Below are positions 56,178-64,000 of a stretch of 64,000 bases of DNA, piece by piece. Where the stretch lies: assembly GCA_018857735.1 (NCBI GenBank), contig JABMCL010000953.1:417001-481000 (forward strand). Direction: 5' to 3'. Origin of the DNA: Alviniconcha marisindica. Taxonomy: Eukaryota; Mollusca; Gastropoda; Provannidae. Numbering within the stretch: position 1 is the stretch's first letter; every line of letters begins with the position of its first letter. The translations under genes and the position numbers were made by a program. The notes beneath the pieces are model-generated. The model was not told where the DNA came from, searched no databases, and saw only the letters and a list, made by a program, of their open reading frames with translations.

Positions 56178-56321
56178 TCTTTGGCAACAGCCGCTAGTCA
56201 CGGCCAACAGAATGACCCGCAACTGATCCAGGGGGAGACAACTGCTGCAGCAGGGGAGAGCACCGAGAGAGGAGCGGGCAGGGACGGCGCAGTGGACCTG
56301 GCGGACACTATGGAGGCCATG
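56178..56321 (+). CDS. Exon 2 of the unidentified acidic protein
   Basis: Acceptor ttgctttctttctgaag ends at 56177; donor gccatg|gtgagg has its GT at 56322-56323. It encodes 48 residues (SLATAASHGQQND ... AVDLADTMEAM), phase 0 at both ends. Composition is Ala/Gly/Glu/Asp-rich and probably disordered. In-frame TTG codons are not starts here because the exon is internal. Its acceptor region is shared with the duplicated sequence left of LINE copy 2. Confidence 0.7.
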
Positions 56322-56489
56322 GTGAGGAACAGTCACAGCGTGAAGAGAAACACTCCGGACAGCGGAGAGAAGGAAGGGGAAGAGGGGAAAAGAGAAACAG
56401 GACAGCAGGGCACAAGTTATGGAACTTCTTCTTACACTTGCTTTTAGCGCCCACTTGTCTTCAGAGAGCTACTGGTGGGGACCACAGTC

Positions 56490-57490
56490 CCGGGGGGTGG
56501 GGGAAGAGAGAACGGGGGGTGGGGGAAGAGAGAACGGGGGGTGGGGGAAGAGAGAACGGGAGGTGGGGGAAGAGAGAACGGGGGGTGGGGGAAGAGAGAA
56601 CGGGAGGTGGGGGAAGAGAGAACGGGGGGTGGGGGAAGAGAGAACGGGAGGTGGGGGAAGAGAGAACGGGGGGTGGGGGAAGAGAGAACGGGAGGTGGGG
56701 GAAGAGAGAACGGGGGGTGGGGGAAGAGAGAACGGGGGTGGGGGAAGAGAGAACGGGGGGTGGGGGAAGAGAGAACGGGAGGTGGGGGAAGAGAGAACGG
56801 GGGTGGGGGAAGAGAGAACGGGAGGTGGGGGAAGAGAGAACGGGGGGTGGGGGAAGAGGGAACGGGAGGTGGGGGAAGAGGAACGGGGGGTGGGGGAGAG
56901 AGGAACGGGAGGTGGGGGAAGAGAGGAGAACGGGGGGTGGGGGAAGAGAGAACGGGGGAAGAGGGAACGGGGGTGGGGGAAGAGAAAACGGGGGGTGAGG
57001 GGAAGAGGGAACGGGAGGTGGGGGAAGAGAGAACGGGGGGTGAGGGAAGAAAGAACGGGAGATGGGGGAAAGAGAGAACGGGGGGTGAGGGAGAGAGAAC
57101 GGGGGGTGAGGGAAGAGGGAACGGGGGGTGAGGGAGAAAGAAGGGAGATGGGGAAAGAGAGAACGGGGGATGAGGGAAGAGGGAACGGGGGGTGGGGGGG
57201 GGGAGAGGGAACAGGAGGTGGGGGAGAAGAAGGGAGATGGGGGAGAAGAGAGAACGGGGGATGAGGGAAGAGAGAGCGGGGGGTGAGGGGGAAGAGAGAA
57301 CGGGGGGTGAGGGGGAAGAGAGAACGGGAGGTGGGGGAAGAGAGAACGGGGGGTGAGGGGGAAGAGAGAGCGGGGGGTGAGGGAAGAGAGAACGGGGGGT
57401 GTGGGGGGGGGGGGGGGGAACGGGAGATGGGAGGGAAGAGAGAACGGGAGGTGAGGGAAGAGGGAACTGGAGATGAGGGAAGAGGGAACG
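56490..57490. repeat. 22-bp G-rich minisatellite filling intron 2, ~45 units
   Basis: Units of gggggaagagagaacggggg + gt, with gga(g/t)gtggg variants. The array occupies about 1.0 of the 1.25 kb between exons 2 and 3. G runs of 4-8 on the coding strand recur every 22 bp, so the pre-mRNA could form many G-quadruplexes. Long frames on both strands are shadows. Confidence 0.95.
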
Positions 57491-57570
57491 GGAGGATACT
57501 GCATTCAGATGGGCATCATTGCAAGTCATTGGCTGGAGGCTGCCGCCACTGAGGGAGGTTTGTTTTTCAG

Positions 57571-57898
57571 GGGGACACGCCGGGAGGTACTGCAGACGCC
57601 ATTTTGGATAATTTGTTTGGCTCCGCCCCCTCCCCACCCCAGCCAGCCACCAACGGAGTGGCAGACACCACCTTCCGACTCAACGACTCGGATGGCGCCC
57701 CGGAGCAGGACGGGGACAGTTCCAAGGCCAGGCTGACGAAGGAAGGCTCGCCGCAGATCGTCGTGGAATGCGTGGATGGCGTGGAGAACGTGACGCTGAA
57801 AGATGCCACCAGCGAGAAGGCGTTGCTGGGCAACGGGGCTGACGATGAGGGGGCGCCTCTCACCACTCATAGCTCCCCTTCCGCCGCCAGCACTCACG

Positions 57899-57900
<2 letters not shown>
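57571..57900 (+). CDS. Exon 3 of the unidentified acidic protein
   Basis: Acceptor tttgtttttcag ends at 57570; donor cacgag|gtgtgt has its GT at 57901-57902. 110 codons, phase 0 at both ends: GDTPGGTADAILDNLFGSA ... VADTTFRLNDSDGAPEQD ... QIVVECVDGVENVTLKD ... SPSAASTHE. Acidic, with two short hydrophobic patches (AILDNLF, IVVECVDGV) that could be peptide-binding or structured motifs. Codon use is GC-rich and the frame is open throughout while surrounding sequence is repeat, which is good evidence for coding. The donor's GT is the first unit of an 800-bp GT-rich tract. Family not recognised. Confidence 0.8.
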
Positions 57901-57935
<35 letters not shown>

Positions 57936-58720
57936 TGTGTGTGTGTGTGGTGTGTGTGTGTGTGTGTGTGTGTGTGAGTGTGAGTGTGTGTGTGTGTGTG
58001 TATGTGTGTGAGTGTGTATGTGTGTGTGTGTGTGTGTGGAGTGTGTGTGTGTGTGTGTGTGTGTTGTGTGTGTGTGTGTGTGTGTGTGGTTTTGGTGTGT
58101 AGTGGTGTTTGTGATGTGTGTTTGGGGGTTTGTGTGTGGGGGGTGTTTGTGGTGTGTGTGGAGGAGGGGAGGGTGTGATTGTTTTTTTCTTGGAGAGTGA
58201 TGTTTGTGATGGTCTGCATGTTTTGGTGGTGGTGTTTCTGATCTTGTGTGTGTGTGGTGGGGGGGGGGGGGGGGGTTCCGGGTGGGGTGTGGGATGCGTT
58301 GGAGTACTTATATTTGTGTGTGTGGGGGGGGGGGGGGGGGGTTGTGATGTCATGTATGTTGGGGTGGTGGTCTTGTGATGGGTGTGTTTGTGATGTTGTG
58401 TGTCTGGAGGCGGGTGTTGTGTGTCTTTGGGGATGGTGGTGGTATTTGTGATGTGTGTGTCGGTGGTGAGGGGGTTGTGATGTGTGTGTGCCTTTGGGGG
58501 CTGATGGTGTTTGTGATGTGTGTGTTTGAGGGAGATGTGAGTTTGTGATGTTGTGTTTATTTGGAGGTGATGGTGTTTGTGATGTGTGTGTTTGAGGGAG
58601 ATGGGTGTTTGTGATGTTGTGTTTATTTGGAGGTGATGGTGTTTGTGGTGTGTATGTGAGTGTGTGCGTGCGCGCGTGCGCGTGTGCGTGCGTGTGTGTG
58701 TGTGTTCTAGACAGGGAAGG
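57901..58720. repeat. GT-rich block at the start of intron 3
   Basis: (GT)n to about 58090, then degenerate ~55-bp units around gatggtgtttgtgatgtgtg with G runs at 58257-58275 and 58325-58341. Confidence 0.93.
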
Positions 58721-59110
58721 GAACAGGGTGTTTGCTAGTAGAGTTCTAGTAGTAGTATCTATAAATAGCAGTGGCCCTTTGCATTGAACTGAAAGAACCC
58801 AGTCAGATACAAGTAAGATTTATAATTAATAATGTAATTTACAAGTCAAGTGAGAAACATAACGTTGATATAAATTCGGACTCCATCTTTGGGCCAGGGG
58901 ATGTGTACCAGCCCTGTTTCTTGTCATGCTCGTCTTTTCCATCATAATTAAAATGGTCTGACAGCTCATAGCTCCTTTCAGTTTTGCAGTCACTGCCGAT
59001 TGCATTTGAACTGGAAGGAAGTTTGTAACAGTCTCAGGAAGGAAGTGTGAATAGCCCGTCATGTGCTTCTGTGTTGACAGTCAAACATGCTGTTGTCATT
59101 GTGTCCACAG
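58721..59110. other. Unique part of intron 3
   Basis: AT-richer sequence without repeats; no additional exon seen before the acceptor at 59110. Confidence 0.5.
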
Positions 59111-59161
59111 GACAGTAGGAAGAGCAGCAGCGACGTAGACTTGGACTTCACTGTGCTGGAG
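59111..59161 (+). CDS. Exon 4 (51 nt) of the unidentified acidic protein
   Basis: Acceptor cattgtgtccacag ends at 59110; donor ctggag|gtaggc has its GT at 59162-59163. It encodes DSRKSSSDVDLDFTVLE (17 residues), phase 0 at both ends. The SSSDVD cluster is a plausible acidic-directed (CK2-type) phosphorylation site (inference). It joins directly to the basic exon 5. Confidence 0.75.
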
Positions 59162-59171
59162 GTAGGCACAC

Positions 59172-59184
59172 ACACACACACTCT

Positions 59185-59253
<69 letters not shown>

Positions 59254-59320
59254 TAAATCAGTACAAAAATGTCTAAACTTGAAGTGTTTGTGTGTGTGTA
59301 ATGCATTTGTATCTTGAACC

Positions 59321-59351
<31 letters not shown>

Positions 59352-59400
59352 AACAGGAAGAGAGAGAGGAGGAGTTTTGAGAGAGAGAGAGAGAGAGAGA
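59172..59400. repeat. (CA)n, (CT)n, (GT)n and (GA)n microsatellites
   Basis: CA then CT tract (59172-59249), GT tract (59320-59350) and GA tract (59362-59400). Confidence 0.96.
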
Positions 59401-59462
59401 AGGGAGAAGACTGGGGTTGAAAGTGCATATTTCTGGTTGCAAAAATAACAGCTGCTGTGACT

Positions 59463-60798
59463 GAATGCCATTGTCTGCCAACACCCCACATTGCTCAGGC
59501 ATTGTGTGCCAACACCCCACATTGCTGAAGCATTGTCTGCCTGCCAACACCCCACATTGCTGAAGCATTGTCTGCCTGCCAACACCCCACATTGCTGAAG
59601 CATTGTACTGCCTGCCAACACCCCACATTGCTGAAGCATTGTCTGCCTGCCAACACCCCACATTGCTGAAGCATTGTCTGCCTGCCAACACCACACATTG
59701 CTCAGGCATTGTCTGCCAACACCCCACATTGCTGAAGCATTGTCTGCCTGCCAACACCCCACATTGCTGAAGCATTGTCTGCCAACACCCCACATTGCTG
59801 AAGCATTGTCTGCCAACACCCCACATTGCTCAGGCATTGTGTGCCAACACCCCACATTGCTGAAGCATTGTCTGCCAACACCCCACATTGCTGAAGTATT
59901 GTCTGCCAACACCCCACATTGCTGAAGCATTGTCTGCCAACACCCCACATTGCTGAAATATTGTCTGCCAACACCCCACATTGCTGAAGCATTGTCTGCC
60001 TGCCAACACCCCACATTGCTGAAGCATTGTCTGCCAACACCCCACATTGCTGAAGCATTGTCTGCCTGCCAACACCCCACATTGCTGAAGCATTGTCTGC
60101 CTGCCAACACCCCACATTGCTGAAGCATTGTCTGCCAACACCCCACATTGCTCAGGCATTGTCTGCCAACACCCCACATTGCTGAAGCATTGTCTGCCTG
60201 CCAACACCCCACATTGCTGAAGCATTGTCTGCCAACACCCCACATTGCTCAGGCATTGTGTGCCGACACCCCACATTGCTGAAGCATTGTCTGCCAACAC
60301 CCCACATTGCTGAAGTATTGTCTGCCAACACCCCACATTGCTGAAGCATTGTCTGCCAACACCCCACATTGCTGAAGTATTGTCTGCCAACACCCCACAT
60401 TGCTGAAGCATTGTCTGCCAACACCCCACATTGCTGAAGATTGTCTGCCAACACCCCACATTGCTGAAGCATTGTCTGCCAACACCCCACATTGCTGAAG
60501 CATTGTCTGCCTGCCAACACCCCACATTGCTGAAGCATTGTCTCCCCAACACCCCACATTGCTGAAGCATTGTCTGCCTGCCAACACCCCACATTGCTGA
60601 AGCATTGTCTGCCTGCCAACACCCCACATTGCTGAAGCATTGTCTGCCAACACCCCACATTGCTCAGGCATTGTCTGCCAACACCCCACATTGCTGAAGC
60701 ATTGTCTGCCTGCCAACACCACACATTGCTGAAGCATTGTCTGCCAACACCCCACATTGCTCAGGCATTGTCTGCCAACATCCCACATTGCTGAAGCA
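59463..60798. repeat. 30/34-bp minisatellite in intron 4, ~43 units
   Basis: Unit: gccaacaccccacattgctg + aagcattgtct, with or without a gcct insertion. Rare variants (ctcaggcattgtgtgcc, aagtattg) recur in a pattern, so blocks of several units were duplicated together. Minus-strand Trp/Cys/Gly frames of up to 330 codons are shadows. Confidence 0.95.
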
Positions 60799-61079
60799 GA
60801 GAATCCAAACTTTTTAGTCCTGTTGTTAGGGTCAAAACCATGGATTATAAACCATTGGTAGATGGAGGTGGCTGGGTTTACTTCTTTTTGAACATGCTGA
60901 GTCGTTTTCAAAGCAAAGTTTGGTGTGTTTTTTGTGTGGTCTTTTTTCATTTTTGCCATTTTTTCAACACTATTAGGAAATTAGACACCTAGCATCTGGC
61001 ACTAGGGTCCCTTGTGTGCCAGAAATCTTGAACTTTATTAGAACAAATCTGCAACGTACATCATGAAAAGGTTTGAGCT
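60799..61079. other. Unique part of intron 4
   Basis: No exon or element recognised. Confidence 0.5.
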
Positions 61080-61412
61080 CAAAGGCTCAGTCCAGCATGC
61101 TGATAAAGGGACCTTCACACTCTCAGTCCAGCATGCTGATCAAGGGACCTTCACACTCTCAGTCTGGCATGCTGATAAAGGGACCTTCACACTCTCAGTC
61201 CAGCATGCTGATAAAGGGACCTTCACACTCTCAGTCCGCATGCTGATAAAGGGACCTTCACACTCAGTCTGGCATGCTGATAAAGGGACCTTCACACTCT
61301 CAGTCCGGCATGCTGATAAAGGGACCTTCACACTCTCAGTCCCGCATGCTGATAAAGGGACCTTCACACTCTCAGTCTGGCATGCTGATAAAGGGACCTT
61401 CACACTTTCAGA
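61080..61412. repeat. 36-bp minisatellite x9
   Basis: Units of gctgataaagggaccttcac + actctcagtc(c/t)(a/g)gcat. The 36-bp period is a multiple of 3, giving a spurious long + frame. Confidence 0.94.
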
Positions 61413-61497
61413 GCCTCCCACTGGCTCAGTCTTCAAGAATCCAGCCATACCATGTCGTGCTGGGGACTGGTTTCAAAAGAATCAGAACCAGGCTCTC

Positions 61498-61604
61498 ATT
61501 GTCCTGTACAAGTTTACAAGGAAAAGACTATTTATTGTCCCTGTACAAGTTTACAAGGAAAAGACTATTTATTGTCCCTGTACAAGTTTACAAGGAAAAG
61601 ACTT
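61498..61604. repeat. 37-bp repeat x3
   Basis: Units of ctgtacaagtttacaaggaa + aagactatttattgtcc. Confidence 0.92.
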
Positions 61605-61629
61605 GCATAACTGCATTTCATGCTCCCTG

Positions 61630-62440
61630 CATGTTACCAGAATGTGTGATGATGTTGCCAGGAGATATAGACACAGCAGTTTATTGTTACCAGAGTCTGT
61701 GATGATGTTGCCGGACACACACAGCCTGTTGTTACCAGAATGTGTGATGTTGCCAGGCTGTTGTAAGAGTGTGAGATGATGTTGCCAAGCTGTTGTAAGA
61801 GTGTGAGATGATGTTGCCAAGCTGTTGTAAGAGTGTGAGAACAATGTTCCCTGGCTGTTGTAAGAGTGTGAGATGATGTTGCCAGTCTGTTGTAAGAGTG
61901 TGAGATGATATTGCCAGGCTGTTGTTACTGGAGTGTGTGATGATGTTGCCAGCCTGTTGTTACCGGAGTGCGATGACGCTGGCAGCCTGTTGTTACCGGA
62001 GTGCGATGACGTTGCCAGCCTGTTGTTACCGGAGTGCGATGACGCTGCCAGCCTGTTGTTACCGGAGTGCGATGACGCTGCCAGCCTGTTGTTACCGGAG
62101 TGCGATGACGCTGCCAGCCTGTTGTTACCGGAGTGCGATGACGCTGCCAGCCTGTTGTTACCGGAGTGCGATGACGCTGCCAGCCTGATGTTACCGGAGT
62201 GCGATGACGCTGCCAGCCTGTTGTTACCGGAGTGCGATGATGTTGCCAGCCTGTTGTTACCAGGGGTGCGATGACGCTGCCAGCCTGTTGTTACCGGAGT
62301 GCGATGACGCTGCCAGCCTGTTGTTACCGGAGTGCGATGACGCTGCCAGCCTGTTGTTACCGGAGTGCGATGATGTTGCCAGCCTGTTGTTACCGGAGTG
62401 TGATGATGATGCCAGCCTGTTGTTAACAGAGTGTTTTTTC
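61630..62440. repeat. 33-bp minisatellite abutting the exon 5 acceptor
   Basis: Left: degenerate gttgtaagagtgtgagatga + tgttgccagg(c/t)t. Right (61925 on): gttaccggagtgcgatgacg + ctgccagcctgtt at 33-bp period, about 15 units. The last copy (gttaacagagtg) runs straight into the acceptor tract ttttttcctgcag. Confidence 0.94.
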
Positions 62441-62446
62441 CTGCAG

Positions 62447-62597
62447 CTGGACTCCTCCCACCTGAACCTTGACCTCAGCAAGCAGAAGACGTCGCTACGG
62501 AAGAAGGGCTCCCTGGCTCGCAGAAAGAAGCCATCACGAGGCAGCGTTCACAACGTGCTGCCCGACTCACCTGACAGTATTTACCTGGACAGCACAG
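62447..62597 (+). CDS. Exon 5, basic motif exon
   Basis: Acceptor gtgttttttcctgcag ends at 62446; donor agcacag|gttggt has its GT at 62598-62599. 151 nt, entering in phase 0 and leaving in phase 1. It starts LDSSHLNLDLSKQ and contains KTSLRKKGSLARRKKPSR, then GSVHNVLPDSPDSIYLDST. The basic stretch has the spacing R-x-K-G-S-L-x-R-R...P-S-R. From memory, this resembles the capping-protein-interaction (CPI) motif of CapZ-binding proteins such as CapZIP and the FAM21/WASHC2 tail. A similar Ser/Leu/Arg/Lys patch also occurs in TACC-family proteins. Neither is proven. The flanking DSPDSIYLD could be a phosphorylated acidic site. Confidence 0.8.
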
Positions 62598-62635
62598 GTT
62601 GGTCATTAACACAAGCCTGTCATTTGTTGCCAGTG

Positions 62636-62637
<2 letters not shown>

Positions 62638-62678
<41 letters not shown>

Positions 62679-62906
62679 TGTGAGTGTGCATATGTGTGTG
62701 TGTGTGTGTGTGCATATTTTGTGATTGTGTATGTATGTTGCGTGTGTGGGTGTTTTGGGTGGTGTATATATGTGAGTGTGTGGTATGTGAGGTGTGTGGG
62801 TTGCATGTGTGTATTTATGTTGTGGGTGTGTGTGTTGGTGTTTTTGTTGTGTGTGTGGGTGTATGTGAGTGTGTGTGTGTGTGTTGTATATGAGAGTGCA
62901 TATTTT

Positions 62907-62945
<39 letters not shown>

Positions 62946-63225
62946 TGTGTGTGTGTGTGTGTGTATGTATATGAGTGGCATATGTTTTGTGTGTATGTGG
63001 GGTTGTGTATGTGAGTGGGGGTGTGTGCGTATGTATATGGAAATGTGCATATGTGTGGGGGTGTGTGGTGTTGTGTGTGGTGTATGTGTGTGTGTGTGTG
63101 TGTGTGTATGTGATGTGTGTGTGTGTGTGTGTATGTATATGAGTGATATGTGTGTGTGTGTATGTGTGTGTTTGTGTGTGTGTGTGTGTGTGTGCGTGTG
63201 TGTGTGTGGTATGTGGTGGTGTGTG

Positions 63226-63257
<32 letters not shown>

Positions 63258-63285
63258 GTGTGTGTGTGTGTGTGTGTGTACAGTG
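62638..63285. repeat. (GT)n-rich block filling intron 5
   Basis: GT tracts broken by tatgt, gagtgt and tttgt words. Frames on either strand are shadows. Confidence 0.95.
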
Positions 63286-63409
63286 GCTCATTGTGAGTGG
63301 TCTGCAGATCCTGTGTTGGAGTCAAAGAATCCCTGCTGTGGGGAACGGCTGGGGCGTTGTAGACTGAATCACTGGACTTCAGCGTATTTACGCACATGCA
63401 CAGACACGC

Positions 63410-63456
63410 ACACATGCACGCACACACACACACAATCACCACACACACACACACAC

Positions 63457-63493
<37 letters not shown>

Positions 63494-63521
63494 ACACTCT
63501 CTCTCTCTCTCTCTCTCTTCA
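63410..63521. repeat. (CA)n then (CT)n before exon 6
   Basis: CA tract followed by ctctctct, ending about 35 bp before the exon 6 acceptor. Confidence 0.95.
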
Positions 63522-63556
63522 GAAGCAAGACAGACAACTCTTGTCTTTTACTTCAG

Positions 63557-63744
63557 ATTCCAAACCAGTGCAGTCCCCTACCGTAGACTCTGCTGAGGAC
63601 GAGGTGTTTGACAACCTGGCAGCACCCATGACTTCTGAACCCCTGCCAGAGGCGCTGACCAACAGAGCTGGTGTGCGGAAAGCTGCTCTGCCGTTCAAAC
63701 CCTCCATAATCATGCCAGGCCTGCAGGATCTCAGCAAGTCAAAG
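63557..63744 (+). CDS. Exon 6 of the unidentified acidic protein (last in window)
   Basis: Acceptor cttgtcttttacttcag ends at 63556. The first two bases complete the codon split from exon 5 (G+AT, Asp). It then reads SKPVQSPTVDSAEDEVFDN ... RAGVRKAALPFKPSIIMPG, ending LQDLSKSK. The likely donor is tcaaag|gtcatt (GT at 63745-63746), leaving phase 0. If that donor is not used, the frame runs six more codons (VIALHL) to TAA at 63763-63765, giving an alternative C-terminus. A Glu/Asp-rich stretch is followed by a basic-hydrophobic one. A 64-bp array begins exactly at the donor. The gene presumably continues beyond the window. Confidence 0.75.
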
Positions 63745-64000
63745 GTCATTGCACTGCACCTTTAAATCTCTGTTCCAGTGATCCTCTGGGTTCCCATGCA
63801 TGTCAAAGGTCATGGCACTGCACCTTTAAATCTCTGTTCCAGTGATCCTCTGGGTTCCCATGCATGTCAAAGGTCATTGCACTGCACCTTTAAATCTCTG
63901 TTCCAGTGATCCTCTGGGTTCCCATGCATGTCAAAGGTCATTGCACTGCACCTTTAAATCTCTGTTCCAGTGATCCTCTGGGTTCCCATGCATGTCAAAG
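63739..64000 (+). repeat. 64-bp minisatellite beginning at the exon 6 donor
   Basis: Units start tcaaaggtcattgcactgca at 63739, 63803, 63867, 63931 and 63995 (cut by the window end). Units are nearly identical; one has catggc instead of cattgc. Every unit repeats the putative exon-intron boundary tcaaag|gtcatt. Confidence 0.95.

Noticed and set aside
56444..57637. Ser/Pro/Leu minus frame (397 codons) and Gly/Glu/Arg + frames
   Set aside because: Shadows of the 22-bp G-rich array between exons 2 and 3.
59253..60959. Trp/Cys/Gly-rich minus-strand frames up to 330 codons
   Set aside because: Direct translation of the 30/34-bp minisatellite on the strand opposite the gene; several overlapping frames.

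Overview
This is eukaryotic, intron-rich, animal DNA, most likely from a marine gastropod mollusc. The evidence is long microsatellites, dozens of minisatellites, tRNA-derived SINEs and decayed non-LTR retrotransposon (LINE) tails with a CxxC...DExHxxxxC zinc knuckle. There are no bacterial operons, rRNA genes, CRISPR arrays or virus-like genes. The gastropod assignment is an inference from repeat style, not a database match.

I can support one host gene. It runs on the + strand from about 20188 past the right edge of the window. Six exons with canonical AG...GT borders join in a consistent reading frame: 20188-21248 (start ATG 20248), 56178-56321, 57571-57900, 59111-59161, 62447-62597 and 63557-63744. 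The joints are phase 0, except phase 1 between the last two. Two further phase-0 candidate exons lie inside the 35-kb first intron (36301-36339 and 50780-51001). The predicted protein is an acidic, Thr/Ser/Asp/Gly-rich, apparently cytosolic protein with a coding minisatellite (11-residue DLTGNTNQD repeat) near its N-terminus. It has a basic patch (KTSLRKKGSLARRKKPSR) that resembles the capping-protein-interaction (CPI) class of motif. I could not name the gene. A one-base deletion in repeat unit 7 of exon 1 breaks the frame, but the same peptide repeat continues in the next frame.

Layout. 1-20187: upstream of the coding start; SINE copies (320-683, 7288-7771, 15231-15342), a tandemly amplified SINE A-box array (15318-15836), and many 22-57 bp minisatellites and CT/GT/CA microsatellites. 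20188-21248: first coding exon. 21249-56177: intron 1, largely tandem repeats, including a ~2.9-kb G/A-rich array (21830-24730), a nearly homogeneous 77-bp x 20 array (33608-35146), three strong inverted repeats, and LINE fragments at 41260-41400, 51182-51720 and 54953-55959. The last LINE is flanked by a ~180-bp direct duplication that includes the polypyrimidine region of the exon 2 acceptor. 56178-64000: exons 2-6, with introns made mostly of arrays (22-bp G-rich array, GT tracts, ~30/34-bp array, 33-bp array and, from exon 6 onward, a 64-bp array).

The most striking pattern is that several minisatellites start exactly at, or incorporate, a splice site: the exon 1 donor, the exon 6 donor, a candidate microexon donor and the exon 5 acceptor region. 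Candidate 5' splice sites are therefore present in many tandem copies.
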